A stretch of 64,000 bases of DNA from Hyphomonas sp. (GTDB lineage Bacteria > Pseudomonadota > Alphaproteobacteria > Caulobacterales > Hyphomonadaceae): contig NZ_WGLO01000003.1 in the NCBI RefSeq assembly GCF_016125515.1, positions 62,001 through 126,000 on the forward strand, written 5' to 3'. The position numbers and the translations under genes were made by a program. Under the pieces are notes generated by a model, which was not told the origin of the DNA, ran no database searches, and worked only from the letters and a program-made list of their open reading frames with translations. The stretch's first letter is position 1. Each line of letters starts with the position of its first letter. Shown piece after piece: positions 7,862 to 17,517 of this stretch.

Positions 7862-9345
7862 CTTTGTCGGTTCCGGTCTCTGCAGGTCGAGGTCGCCGCG
7901 ACCTCCTCAAGAAGTTCGGCTGGACCAGTCTAGCTTCGATCGTGCAGATGCTTGCCGGGATCGCTTCCGTCGTCGTCCTGACGCGCTTCCTCTCGCCTTC
8001 AGATTACGGCCTCTACGGCATCGCGATCATGTCGGTGGCCGTCGCCGAAATCCTGACCGGCGGCATCCTGTCCAGCCCCATCGAGCAAAAGGCCGAGGTT
8101 TCGCGCGCCGATCTCAATTCGGCCTTCTGGGCGAATTTCGGCCTCGCCCTGATCTGCAGTGCCATCACAATCCCGGCAGCTGCCCTCATCGTATCTTCGC
8201 TGGATGCGGCCAGAGCCTTGCCCGTCATCGCAGCGGCCTGCCTCCTGATGACGCTCACTGCCGCCGGCATCGTGCCGGAAAGTCTGCTGCGCCGTCGCCA
8301 GCAGTTCCGCGCGCTCGCCAAGGTGGGCATGTTTGCGGCCATCGCCGGTCTCGCCACCGGCATCACGATGGCTGTCATGGGGGCAGGGGTCTGGTCCCTG
8401 ATCGGACTGGAACTCGTGCGCCGCGTGATACTGGTCACGACAAATTTCGTCCTGTCGCGCTGGCGTCCGGACGGCGGCCTCGACTTCGCCGCGATGCGCA
8501 CCACGCTGCCTTTCGTGTCCGGCATGTTCGTCGCCAACGCGCTCGGCCGTCTGGACCGGATGGCTCCGCAAATCGCCGCAACCGTCTTTTTCGGCCCGCA
8601 AGGCCTCGGTCTCCTGACCGTGGCGACGCGCATCGCCGAGCAGATCCAATCCTTCGTGGCCCAGCCCGTCGGCGCGATGGCGCTGCCGGTCCTGTCGAAT
8701 GCGGCCACGGACCGGACCCGGTTCCACACGCTCATGGCGGATGCCTGGCGCGCGATCTCGATCTCCAGCTTCCCGATGCTCGCGGGTTTCGCGGCCATTG
8801 CCCCCTTGCTGGTGCCGATGGTGGTCGGGAAGGAATTTGCCAGCGTCGGCGTGATCTCGGCCTTGACCGTGCTCGCGTATCTGCGCGTCGTGTCCTCGAA
8901 GGTGAACATTGCGGCGACCCAGGCAGCGGGCAAATCGCTCGCCGCCAGCGCCTCGATCGCCACCAGCGTCGGCGCCCACCTGATCCTGCTCGTCTTCCTA
9001 GCCCCGTTCGGTGTGGTCGCGATTGCCGGCGCGTCTTTGCTACGCGGTTGGCTCACGTGGCCGTTTGCCGCCTAGTTCGTGAAGATCACCACCGGCTTCT
9101 CGCTCCGCCGCCAGGCTGCCATCCTGGTTCCGCCTTTCTTCGCCAGCCTGCTGATGGGCGCCGGCGTCATGTCTTTCTCGTCGATGCTGCAAGGGCATCT
9201 CAATCCTGTTGCGGTCCTCGCCGTACTCATCCCGACAGGCGTTGTTCTGTACGCCGGCCTGCTTTGGCTTCTGGACCCCTGGGTCCGGCAAGCCGTTGCC
9301 TCGCCGCAGATCCAGCGCCTCATCTTCAAGGCGGGTTCTCCATGA
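7858..9345 (+). pseudogene. Polysaccharide/lipid-linked oligosaccharide flippase, interrupted by an in-frame TAG
   Basis: An MOP-superfamily (Wzx-like) transporter that would flip lipid-linked repeat units across the inner membrane. Residues 1-405 (7858-9072) contain the family N terminus (LKKFGWTSLASIVQMLAGIASVVVLTRFLSPSDYGLYGIAIM) and about ten helices. The codon at 9073-9075 is TAG, yet the same frame continues without a shift to 9345, with two further helices (VPPFFASLLMGAGVMSF and AVLAVLIPTGVVLYAGLLWLL). The full length of 495 codons is normal for the family, and the extended frame ends in an ATGA overlap with the glycosyltransferase, just as the gene begins with one. This is either a recent nonsense mutation, perhaps from TGG, or a sequencing error. 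Confidence 0.85.
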
Positions 9346-10343
9346 TCGTCATTCTTTCCACGTTCAACGGTGAAAGCCGCCTGCGCGACATGTTCGAAGC
9401 CATGCTCCGTATCCGGATTCCGGAAGGCACGCGCTTTCACGTCGTCGACAATGCCAGCACCGATCAGACGCGTGCCGTCCTCGCGCAGTATGAGTCGACG
9501 CTGCCACTCACCGTCCATGAACAGCCAGTGCGCGGCAAGAACAATTGCCTGAACCTCGTTCTCGACAAGGTCGTCCATCAACTGGCTCCGGATGAGCTCG
9601 TTGTGCTCACCGACGATGATATCCTGCCCAGCATCGAATGGCTGGACGAATTGCAGGCCGCCGCCAATGCGCACTCGGATTGCGATATCTTCTCGGGTCG
9701 CATCCTGCCGCATTGGCCGAGCAATTTCTCGCCCTGCCTCGAACCGGTCCGTCGCTATTACGGCATCCTGTTTTCGTTGACCTCGAATGTCGAAGGACCA
9801 TGCGACGCAACTCAGGCCTGGGGTCCGAACATGGCGGTGCGGGCTCATGTCTTCCAGTCGGGTGTCCGGTTCGATCCACGCTTCGGTCCCAACAGCACGA
9901 TCGGTTATCCCATGGGCTCGGAAACCGAGCTGATGGAGCGCCTGGACCAGGCCGGCCACCGAGCCTGGTTTGCCGAGCGCGCCTGTGTGCGCCACATGAT
10001 CCGCGCCTCCCAGCTCAATCCCACCAGCGTTGTCCAGCGAGCGTTCCGGCATGGTTACGGCGTCGGCTGGCGCTACCAGCGCGGCCGCGGCCGTCTCGGC
10101 CTCGCGACGATGATGTTCCGCGCTGTGCGGGGCGTGGCGGCGGCCCGGATCCGGAGTATCTGGTCTTCAGCCGACGACCAGCTGCTGCAGGACTATCACG
10201 AAGCCTGGGCTCGCGGCCTCGCCAGCGGCGCCTTGTTCGAATATCGCCGGTCGCGCCGGGTTCCCACCGCGACAGAGCTTTTCCCGGAAACGGCCGAACA
10301 ACTCGGCACCAATGCCGGCGCGGGCGCAAATATCGGCGACTGA
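9342..10343 (+). CDS. Glycosyltransferase family 2
   Basis: A 333-residue GT-A fold glycosyltransferase, which would add a sugar from a nucleotide-sugar donor to a glycan at the cytosolic membrane face. The N terminus IVILSTFNGESRLRDMFEAML and the VVDNASTDQTRAVL motif bind the donor. VLTDDDILPS carries the metal-binding DxD-type acidic cluster, and ETELMERLDQAGH supplies the ED-like catalytic region. The start ATG overlaps the flippase stop (ATGA). The acceptor and sugar are unknown. It completes a three-gene surface-glycan operon. Confidence 0.9.
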   Translation: MIVILSTFNGESRLRDMFEAMLRIRIPEGTRFHVVDNASTDQTRAVLAQYESTLPLTVHEQPVRGKNNCLNLVLDKVVHQLAPDELVVLTDDDILPSIEWLDELQAAANAHSDCDIFSGRILPHWPSNFSPCLEPVRRYYGILFSLTSNVEGPCDATQAWGPNMAVRAHVFQSGVRFDPRFGPNSTIGYPMGSETELMERLDQAGHRAWFAERACVRHMIRASQLNPTSVVQRAFRHGYGVGWRYQRGRGRLGLATMMFRAVRGVAAARIRSIWSSADDQLLQDYHEAWARGLASGALFEYRRSRRVPTATELFPETAEQLGTNAGAGANIGD

Positions 10344-10505
10344 AATCCGGACCAGCTGCCAAACCGCTTGCTTGCCTCCACGGCATATCAGGTCGTTTAC
10401 TTATTGCAGCGCCTTCCTCCCGGGCGAAACTGAGACGTGCAAAGTCAACGACTGGCGCCTTGAAGCGCTGGCAAGGAACGCCTGCAGGCAAACCGGAGGA
10501 ATATC

Positions 10506-12008
10506 ATGCCCGACACCGCCACACTCCAGACGAGGAAGCCCAAAGCAAAGACCGAGCATTTCGACGTGCTCATCGTCGGGGCAGGAATCTCGGGGGTCGG
10601 CGCCGGCTACCACCTCAAGACCCGGATGCCCAAAAAGAAGTTCGTCATCCTTGAGGCTTACGAAAGCTTCGGTGGCACCTGGTACATGCACCGCTATCCG
10701 GGCATCCGGTCGGACTCCGATCTCTATACGTTCGGCTACCGCCACAAGCCTTGGGTCGGCCCGCCGATCGCCAGCCGTGACGAAATCCTCAAATACATGG
10801 ACGAGGTGATCCGCGAGAATGATCTCGCCGACCACATCCGCTACCGCCACAAGATCAAGTCGGCCAGCTGGTCGAGTACGAAGAAGAAATGGACGGTCAA
10901 GGCCGAACAGTTGGAAACCGGCGAAATCCTGACCTTCACGGCCAAGTTCCTCTGGATGTGCCAGGGCTATTATGAGCACGCTGCCGGCTACACGCCGGAA
11001 TGGCAGGACATGAACAAGTTCCGTGGGCAGATCATCCACCCGCAGACCTGGCCGGAAGATCTGGACCTGACCGGCAAGCGCGTCATCTGCATCGGCTCGG
11101 GGGCAACCGCGGCCACGGTCGTGCCTGCCATTGCGGCCAAGTGCGAACACGTCACGCTGCTCCAGCGCTCGCCGACCTACTTCATCCCCGCACGCAACGA
11201 AAACGTGTTGGCCGACGAACTGCGCGTTCTGGGCATCGACGAGCACTGGATCCACGAGATCGTCCGCCGCAAATACCTGTTCGAGCAGGCCGAGTTCACG
11301 CGGCGTTCGTTCGAGGATGCCGAGGCGCTGCGCAACGAACTTCTCGAAGGCGTCAAGGCCTATCTGCCGGAAGGCTATGACATGTCGCACTTCACGCCGG
11401 CCTACCGGCCTTGGCAGCAGCGCGTCGCGTTCGTTCCGGATGGGGATCTGTTCCAGGGCATCAAGGCCGGCAAGGCTGATGTCGTCACCGACCATATCGA
11501 CCGTTTCACGGAAAAAGGCATCCTGCTCAAGTCCGGCCGTGAGCTGGAGGCCGATGTCATCATCACCGCCACGGGCTTCAACCTGTCCGTCCTCGGCGGG
11601 ATCCCCTTCGAGGTCGATGGCAAGCCCGTCGACTGGGGCAAGACGATCACCTATCGCGGCATGATGTTCACCGGCGTGCCGAACCTTGTCTGGGTCTTCG
11701 GCTATTTCCGCGCCAGCTGGACCCTGCGGGTCGACATGCTCGGCGATTTTGTCATCCGCCTGCTGCAGCACATGGACGCCAAGGGGGCCAAGCAAATGGA
11801 AGTCGCCCTCCGCCCGCAGGACCACAATATGGAAATCCTGCCCTGGATGGACGCCGACAACTTCAACCCCGGCTACCTCATGCGGTCCATGGACCAGATG
11901 CCCAAGCGCGGCGCCAATCCGGAATGGCAGCACACCCAGAATTACTGGAAAGAGAAAGACGAGTTGCCGCTGGTCGATCTTGATGCCGAGGAATTCCGCT
12001 ACAGCTAG
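10506..12008 (+). CDS. Flavin-containing (Baeyer-Villiger-type) monooxygenase
   Basis: A 500-residue class B flavoprotein monooxygenase. It has an N-terminal FAD Rossmann site (VLIVGAGISGVGAGYHL), the GGTWYMHRYPGIRSDSDLYTFGY segment, the fingerprint FRGQIIHPQTW (FxGxxxHxxxW) and a second NADPH site (VICIGSGATAATVVPAI). It would oxidise ketones or heteroatom substrates with O2 and NADPH; the substrate is unknown. A good ribosome-binding site (CGGAGGA) precedes the ATG. It stands alone after the glycan operon. A second, divergent paralogue sits at 30.4-32.2 kb. Confidence 0.92.
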   Translation: MPDTATLQTRKPKAKTEHFDVLIVGAGISGVGAGYHLKTRMPKKKFVILEAYESFGGTWYMHRYPGIRSDSDLYTFGYRHKPWVGPPIASRDEILKYMDEVIRENDLADHIRYRHKIKSASWSSTKKKWTVKAEQLETGEILTFTAKFLWMCQGYYEHAAGYTPEWQDMNKFRGQIIHPQTWPEDLDLTGKRVICIGSGATAATVVPAIAAKCEHVTLLQRSPTYFIPARNENVLADELRVLGIDEHWIHEIVRRKYLFEQAEFTRRSFEDAEALRNELLEGVKAYLPEGYDMSHFTPAYRPWQQRVAFVPDGDLFQGIKAGKADVVTDHIDRFTEKGILLKSGRELEADVIITATGFNLSVLGGIPFEVDGKPVDWGKTITYRGMMFTGVPNLVWVFGYFRASWTLRVDMLGDFVIRLLQHMDAKGAKQMEVALRPQDHNMEILPWMDADNFNPGYLMRSMDQMPKRGANPEWQHTQNYWKEKDELPLVDLDAEEFRYS

Positions 12009-12067
12009 CCGGTCGCCCCCAAGCCCTCTCTTGCCGCGGCCTTGCAACCCCGGCATGAGAGGCGGCT

Positions 12068-13444
12068 ATGAGTGATACCAGCGCCCCCACGCCGACCGAG
12101 CAGGGCAAGATCGACCCGGTCTTCCTGCACGATCTCGCCGATGCCATCGACGAGCGCGATGTCCGCTGGCTGTCGCGCACGCTAAAGCGCATGCACCCCG
12201 CCGATGCGGCCGATGCGCTCGAGGCCCTGTCCTACGACACGTTCGAAGAGGCTGTGGAGCTTCTGGGCGGTGAGCTGCCCCCCGAAATCCTGATCGAGCT
12301 GCGCGATTCCTACCGCGAAGGCGCTGTGGAAATGCTGCCTGACCAGGCGGTGGCCCAGGCCCTCGACGAGCTCGACTCGGACGATGCAACCACAATTCTA
12401 GAAGACCTCGAGGAAGACCGCCGCGAGCGCATCCTTGAAGACCTTGCGCCGGTTGACCGGGCGGAGCTGGAGCGCAGCCTCGGATATGACGAGGAAACCG
12501 CTGGCCGCCTGATGCAGACCGAATTCGTGGCCGTGCCCGAATTCTGGAGTGTCGGGGAAACCATCGACCATGCCCGCGCCCTCGGCACGGACCTGCCGGA
12601 AGTCTTCTACGACATCTACGTCATCGACCCCGCCCACCGCCTGCTCGGAATCGTTCCGCTCGCCAGCCTGTTGCGCCAGCCCCGCGATACGGCGCTGGAG
12701 GACATCATGCACGATCCCAGCATGACCCTCAGCACCGATGACGACCAGGAAGACGTCGCCTACCAGTTCCAGAAATACTCGCTCGCCTCCGCGCCGGTCA
12801 CCGACCATGCCGGCCGCCTCGTCGGCATGATCACGGTTGATGACATGGTCGACGTCATGCAGTCGGAGCACACCGAAGACCTGCTTGCCCTGTCGAACGT
12901 GTCGTCGGCGGACGCGTCCGACACCGTGTTCGAAACGGTAAAGGCGCGGCTGCCCTGGCTCGCGATCAACCTGTTCACCGCTTTCATCGCCTCGGCGATC
13001 ATTTCCGTGTTCGAGGGCGCGATCGAACAGGTCGTGGCGCTGGCCATCCTGATGCCGGTTGTTGCTGCGCTGGGCGGCAATGCCGGCAGCCAGGGGCTCG
13101 CAGTGGCCGTGCGCGCCATCGCCTCCCGCGAACTCGAAGGCGCCGCCGCCCGCCGCTCCGTTCTGCGCGAATTCCTCGCGGCCGCCATCAACGGCCTCCT
13201 GATCGGCGCCGGCGTTGGTATCATTGCGATGTTCTGGTTCGGCGATACCGGTCTCGGCCTTGTCATCGCCTTCGCCATGTTTGGCACCTTCCTGTGGGCC
13301 GGCCTCTCTGGCATCCTTGTGCCGCTGGGCCTGAAACGCCTCGGCGCGGACCCCGCGGTGGCGTCCTCGGTCTTTGTGTTGACATTGACCGACGTCATGG
13401 CGTTCTTCAGCTTCCTTGGCCTTGCATCGCTCGTCCTGTTGTAA
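12068..13444 (+). CDS. mgtE: Magnesium transporter MgtE
   Basis: A 458-residue Mg2+ channel/transporter of the inner membrane. Residues 15-130 form the cytosolic MgtE N domain with its acidic superhelix (LDELDSDDATTILEDLEEDRR). Residues about 140-265 hold two CBS domains that sense Mg2+. From residue 290 there are five transmembrane helices with the pore motif region (MPVVAALGGNAGSQGLAVAVRAI). The length and domain order are those of the family. Only 59 bases separate it from the previous gene, leaving no room for a Mg2+ riboswitch. Function is confident. Confidence 0.96.
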   Translation: MSDTSAPTPTEQGKIDPVFLHDLADAIDERDVRWLSRTLKRMHPADAADALEALSYDTFEEAVELLGGELPPEILIELRDSYREGAVEMLPDQAVAQALDELDSDDATTILEDLEEDRRERILEDLAPVDRAELERSLGYDEETAGRLMQTEFVAVPEFWSVGETIDHARALGTDLPEVFYDIYVIDPAHRLLGIVPLASLLRQPRDTALEDIMHDPSMTLSTDDDQEDVAYQFQKYSLASAPVTDHAGRLVGMITVDDMVDVMQSEHTEDLLALSNVSSADASDTVFETVKARLPWLAINLFTAFIASAIISVFEGAIEQVVALAILMPVVAALGGNAGSQGLAVAVRAIASRELEGAAARRSVLREFLAAAINGLLIGAGVGIIAMFWFGDTGLGLVIAFAMFGTFLWAGLSGILVPLGLKRLGADPAVASSVFVLTLTDVMAFFSFLGLASLVLL

Positions 13445-13564
13445 ACAGACGGAATTTCAGCCGAATCTCGTGCTTCAGGCGAATGGGCGCGCGTTTTGCA
13501 GGGCGTACCTGTAGGCATTTTGCCTGTTGTACCAGATCGGGAGCGAGGGGAATTGGCCCGTCCC

Positions 13565-14767
13565 ATGCGCATGTCAGCAAGTGGCATCGAGCTCATCCAG
13601 AGCTTCGAGGGCTTCCGGCCGCGCGCAGCGCGTCTGCCGGGCGGCGGCTGGCTGATCGGTTACGGCCACACCGCCACCGCTCGCGCCGGCCTCCAGATCA
13701 CCCCGCGCGACGCCGTATTGATCCTGCGCCACCATGATCTGCCGCCCATCGAGGCCCTGATCGCCGAACAGGTGCTCACCCCGCTCAGCCAGAACGAATT
13801 CGACGCCCTGGTCTCCTTTGCCTTCAATATCGGCGCGGAAGCCTTCGCAGCATCGGAAGTCGTGTCGGCCCTGAACGCAGGCGACCGGGCCCGCGCGGCC
13901 GATGCCATGTGGGCCTGGCGCCTCGCGAACGTGTCAGGGGAACTGCGCGTCGTGGACGCGCTCGCCCGCCGCCGGGCTGCGGAGATCGCGATGTTCCTCG
14001 AACACCCGGCCGGCCGCGCCGCCATTCCCGGCGCGCTGGTGCGCCCGCTCGCCCGTCAGGGCCATGACGACGAAGACCATGACGCCGGCGCCCGCTCGGT
14101 CGTGATCGGGCCGCGCCCAACAACGGACTCTGCGCCGGGCCCCGTCTTGCCGCCCGAAAACTCCACGCAGGCCGCCGCCCGCGCCGTCAGCGAGCGCATC
14201 GCCCGCATCCTGGGCGAAGCGCCGCGCCAGACGCCGGCCCCGCCGCTTCCGCCGGTTGCGCCCGGCGACGGCCCGACCCCGGAAGAAATCACCGACGCTG
14301 TGAAAGCCCTTGTCGGTGACGAACCGCCCTCCACGCTGCCCGCCCGGGCCAAAGGGCCGCCGGAAGGCATCGAGCGCCGCCGCACGCCGCGTCCGGCTGG
14401 CGACACCGGCGCCCCGCAGGAAGACGCGCCGTTGCTGCCGCCTCTGCCGCTCGCCGAAGGCGTGGTTGTGGACGATCTTGAAATCGTCGAGATCGACGAA
14501 AGCGATCTTGAGCGCGCCATTCAGGAAAACGGCGAGCTCGACACGGCCTCGATCCGCAATCTCGGCGCATGGCTGCCCTACGCCACGCTATCCGGCCTTG
14601 GCTTCGTCGGCATGATCGCCGGCCTCGAACGCTTCCTGTCGCAGGGATCGCGCCCCCTGATGCACCAGAGCGACGTCTATGCCGGCCCGGTGCTGGCCCT
14701 GGGCGGCGGGTTCCTGTTCCTGATCGCCAGCTATTACCTTTACCGGGCGCTGACGCGGCAAGATTAG
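13565..14767 (+). CDS. spmX: SpmX-like polar localization protein with degenerate muramidase domain
   Basis: A 400-residue protein with the SpmX layout. Residues 1-150 are a GH24 phage-lysozyme-like domain, 150-335 a Pro- and acid-rich linker, then two C-terminal membrane helices (about 340-360 and 370-393). The catalytic Glu is kept (E15, SFEGFR) and GYGHT follows, but the Asp and Thr positions of the E-8-D-5-T triad appear to be Leu (L24, L30). In Caulobacterales, SpmX is a stalk-pole determinant that recruits and activates the kinase DivJ; its muramidase domain serves in oligomerisation and targeting rather than catalysis. ATG 13565 is preferred over longer TTG starts. A plain membrane-tethered lysozyme is the alternative. 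Confidence 0.85.
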   Translation: MRMSASGIELIQSFEGFRPRAARLPGGGWLIGYGHTATARAGLQITPRDAVLILRHHDLPPIEALIAEQVLTPLSQNEFDALVSFAFNIGAEAFAASEVVSALNAGDRARAADAMWAWRLANVSGELRVVDALARRRAAEIAMFLEHPAGRAAIPGALVRPLARQGHDDEDHDAGARSVVIGPRPTTDSAPGPVLPPENSTQAAARAVSERIARILGEAPRQTPAPPLPPVAPGDGPTPEEITDAVKALVGDEPPSTLPARAKGPPEGIERRRTPRPAGDTGAPQEDAPLLPPLPLAEGVVVDDLEIVEIDESDLERAIQENGELDTASIRNLGAWLPYATLSGLGFVGMIAGLERFLSQGSRPLMHQSDVYAGPVLALGGGFLFLIASYYLYRALTRQD

Positions 14768-14805
14768 TCGCTGACAGGGCAGGGCGTGCTTGCTAGTAAA
14801 CGCCC

Positions 14806-15978
14806 ATGATCCCGAACACCTATCCCACCCTGAACTTCGATCTCGGCGAAACCGCGGACATGATCCGCGAAACCGTGAAAAACTTTGCCCAGAACGAGAT
14901 CGCGCCGCGCGCTGCGGAGATCGACCGGACGGACAAATTCCCGCGCGACCTTCTGCCCAAGATGGGCGAGCTAGGCCTCCTTGGCATCACGGTCGAAGAG
15001 GAATGGGGCGGCACCGGTCTAGGCTATCTCGAACACGTCGTTGCAATGGAGGAAATCTCCCGTGCCTCGGCCTCCGTCGGCCTCTCCTACGGCGCCCACT
15101 CGAACCTCTGCGTCAACCAGCTGCGCCGCTGGGGCAGCGACGCCCAGAAGGCGCGCTACCTGCCAAAGCTGATCTCCGGCGAACACCTCGGTTCCCTCGC
15201 GATGAGCGAGAGCGGCGCCGGCTCCGATGTCGTCTCGATGAAACTGCGCGCCGACAAGAAGGGCGACCGCTACGTCCTCAACGGCACCAAGATGTGGATC
15301 ACCAATGCTCCGGATGCGGACACTCTGGTCGTGTACGCTAAGACTGATCCGGACGGCGGCTCGAAGGGTATCACGGCCTTCCTGATCGAGCGCGGCTTCA
15401 AGGGCTTCTCCGTCGCGCAGAAACTCGACAAGCTCGGCATGCGTGGCTCGGAAACGGGCGAACTCGTGTTCGAGGATTGCGAAGTCCCCGCCGAGAACGT
15501 CATGGGCCCGGTGGGTGCCGGCGCACGCATCCTGATGAGCGGTCTCGACTATGAGCGCGCCGTACTGTCCGCTGGCCCTACCGGCATCATGCAGGCCTGT
15601 CTCGATGTCGTGATCCCTTACATCCACGACCGCAAGCAATTCGGCCAATCCATTGGTGAGTTCCAGCTCGTGCAAGGCAAGCTCGCCGACATGTATGTGC
15701 AGATGAACGCGGCCAAGGCTTACGTCTACGCCGTCGCCAAGGCGTGCGACCGAGGCGAGACCGCCCGCAAGGATGCGGCCGGCGCCATTCTGTATGCGGC
15801 AGAAACCGCCACGAAGCTTGCGCTTGACGCCATCCAGCTCCTCGGTGGCAACGGCTACATCAACGAATACCCGACCGGCCGCCTGCTGCGCGACGCCAAG
15901 CTCTACGAAATCGGCGCTGGCACCAGCGAAATCCGCCGCTGGCTCATCGGCCGGGAACTCTTTAGCGAAACGGCATGA
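14806..15978 (+). CDS. liuA: Isovaleryl-CoA dehydrogenase
   Basis: A 390-residue FAD acyl-CoA dehydrogenase oxidising isovaleryl-CoA to 3-methylcrotonyl-CoA, the committed step of leucine catabolism, with electrons passed to ETF. Diagnostic segments include [26 protein letters not shown] (FAD/substrate site), the IVD-specific catalytic glutamate in [12 protein letters not shown], and the C-terminal [32 protein letters not shown]. The product is the substrate of the carboxylase encoded by liuB and liuD further along. Its stop overlaps the start of the next hydrolase (ATGA), suggesting translational coupling. Confidence 0.95.
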   Translation: MIPNTYPTLNFDLGETADMIRETVKNFAQNEIAPRAAEIDRTDKFPRDLLPKMGELGLLGITVEEEWGGTGLGYLEHVVAMEEISRASASVGLSYGAHSNLCVNQLRRWGSDAQKARYLPKLISGEHLGSLAMSESGAGSDVVSMKLRADKKGDRYVLNGTKMWITNAPDADTLVVYAKTDPDGGSKGITAFLIERGFKGFSVAQKLDKLGMRGSETGELVFEDCEVPAENVMGPVGAGARILMSGLDYERAVLSAGPTGIMQACLDVVIPYIHDRKQFGQSIGEFQLVQGKLADMYVQMNAAKAYVYAVAKACDRGETARKDAAGAILYAAETATKLALDAIQLLGGNGYINEYPTGRLLRDAKLYEIGAGTSEIRRWLIGRELFSETA

Positions 15979-16934
15979 CCTTTCGCCCGGCGATCACCGT
16001 CTTCGGGCTCATCTTGACGGTCTTGGCCGTCGCTGCCGTTACCATGACAATTCTGGCGCGTTTGGAAGCTGGCCAACGACGCGCGACGCTCGCAGCCCGA
16101 AGCCTCGTGACGGACACGCCATTCGGCCAGATCGAATACAAGATCTGGGGATCTGGACCCGCAGTGCTGGTGCTGCACGGCGCAGGTGGTGGATTCGATC
16201 AGGGCGAGTTGTTGGTCGAAGCCTTGGCGGGCGGCGAGCATACGTGGATTTCAGTTTCCCGCTTCGGGTATTTGCGCAGCAAGGTTCCCGAAGACGCTTC
16301 CACGCCCGCGCAAGCTGATGCGCTGGTCAGCTTGCTGGATCAGATTGGCATAGAGCATTTCAGCGTGTTGGCCATGTCCGGCGGAGTGCCGCCGGCCCTA
16401 CAACTGGCGATCCGAAGTCCGGATCGGGTTGAAGCTATGGTGCTCCTTTCGTCTGCGCCGTTTACGCCGTTTGCGCCGCAGGTTGACGGACGCCCGGTTC
16501 CCGCAAGCGTGTACAACGCCGTGGCTGGCAATGATGTTGGCTATTGGCTGATGTCGCGAATTGCCCGTCGTCAGTTGGAGTCCGCCTTCGACGCGCGTCC
16601 GGAACTGCGCGGCGCAGCGGCGGACGACCTGTTCGTCCGTCGCCTGATAGAAACATTTTCACCCGCGTCGGACCGCTTGAGGGGGCTTTTGAATGAAGCC
16701 GCCGCCGTTGATCCGGATACCGTCTACGATCTGGAGTCGATCATCTCACCCGTGCTTCTGGTGCATGCCGAAGATGATCGAATCAATCCTGTGGAGATCG
16801 CTGAGACCATCTCGAAACAGATTCCATCGGTCCGCTTCCTGCGCCTGCCGTCGGGCGGTCATCTGCTGCTGGGTCACCATGCGTTGCTGCAAGCGCAGGT
16901 TACAAGCTTTCTGTCGTCCGCTGAGCCTACTTGA
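15975..16934 (+). CDS. Alpha/beta-hydrolase, membrane-anchored or exported
   Basis: A 319-residue hydrolase with an N-terminal hydrophobic segment (residues 8-25, [19 protein letters not shown]), likely an uncleaved anchor or signal. The core starts with [17 protein letters not shown] (oxyanion hole HGAGGG). The nucleophile elbow is AMSGG, a variant of GxSxG, the acid is in HAEDDRI, and the histidine is in [10 protein letters not shown]. Substrate is unknown. Translation is coupled to liuA by an ATGA overlap, but nothing in the sequence ties it to leucine breakdown. Its end overlaps the convergent SRPBCC gene by 8 bases. Confidence 0.85.
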   Translation: MTFRPAITVFGLILTVLAVAAVTMTILARLEAGQRRATLAARSLVTDTPFGQIEYKIWGSGPAVLVLHGAGGGFDQGELLVEALAGGEHTWISVSRFGYLRSKVPEDASTPAQADALVSLLDQIGIEHFSVLAMSGGVPPALQLAIRSPDRVEAMVLLSSAPFTPFAPQVDGRPVPASVYNAVAGNDVGYWLMSRIARRQLESAFDARPELRGAAADDLFVRRLIETFSPASDRLRGLLNEAAAVDPDTVYDLESIISPVLLVHAEDDRINPVEIAETISKQIPSVRFLRLPSGGHLLLGHHALLQAQVTSFLSSAEPT

Positions 16935-17343
16935 ACCGCTCCGGCTGGCTCGCAATCAGCGCTTCCAGCTTCGGCATGCCTTCTTTCAGCCCCTTCGTCA
17001 GTTGCGCCGTGACAAGCCCGCCGAGAAACAGCGGCGCGCTTGCCTTGCCGCTCCAGTGTAGTTCGCACCCGCCCTCGACCGGCACGACGCGGTAATCTTC
17101 GACGGCAGCCGAGACGGGCAGGGTGGAACGCTCGAACCGGAACGCCATCCGCTTGCCCTCGTCCCAGGCGAAGAATGTTTCCTCAACCTTGTGGTCCCCG
17201 ACTTCCACCGTCCGCGTCGTACCCGGACCAAACGGTTTCGGGCTCGTCCAGGTCACCCCTGTGATCGCCAGCCACTCAGTCCACGCCGGCCCGTCCAGCA
17301 GGGCGTTCCACACCATCTCCGGCGGGAAGGGAAACTTGTGCAC
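16927..17343 (-). CDS. SRPBCC (START-like) family protein
   Basis: The frame encodes 138 residues of the helix-grip SRPBCC fold that binds hydrophobic ligands: FPFPPEMVWNALLDGPAWTEWL at the N terminus and a long C-terminal helix (LTKGLKEGMPKLEALIA). It resembles the CoxG/polyketide-cyclase group. The start is uncertain. GTG 17343 leaves a short first strand and has no ribosome-binding site. A good AGGAGG sits at 17426-17431, but the frame after it has no ATG, only ATC (17415) or CTG (17403). An unusual start codon or a small N-terminal lesion is possible. Ligand unknown. Confidence 0.75.
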   Translation of the reverse strand: MHKFPFPPEMVWNALLDGPAWTEWLAITGVTWTSPKPFGPGTTRTVEVGDHKVEETFFAWDEGKRMAFRFERSTLPVSAAVEDYRVVPVEGGCELHWSGKASAPLFLGGLVTAQLTKGLKEGMPKLEALIASQPERFK

Positions 17344-17517
17344 CGCGCTCGATGGCTTGGCTGTGGCGAGATAGTCCTCGCCGACCTGCTTGTGCGGTTT
17401 CAGTGTTCTGGCGATGGGCGGCGATCCTCCTGAGCTGACCGACGGAGCGTGCCATCATCCGCGGGGCGCGTCACGGGCAAACTGCGCTGCGCGGCAGGAT
17501 CACGCGGCGTCAGGCGC

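Noticed and set aside
12009-12067. Mg2+ riboswitch before mgtE
   Set aside because: The gap is only 59 bases with no folding pattern like an M-box or ykoK element.
13496-13564. Longer TTG start for the spmX-like gene
   Set aside because: It adds 23 residues with no homology and the TTG at 13496 has no ribosome-binding site; the muramidase fold begins after ATG 13565.
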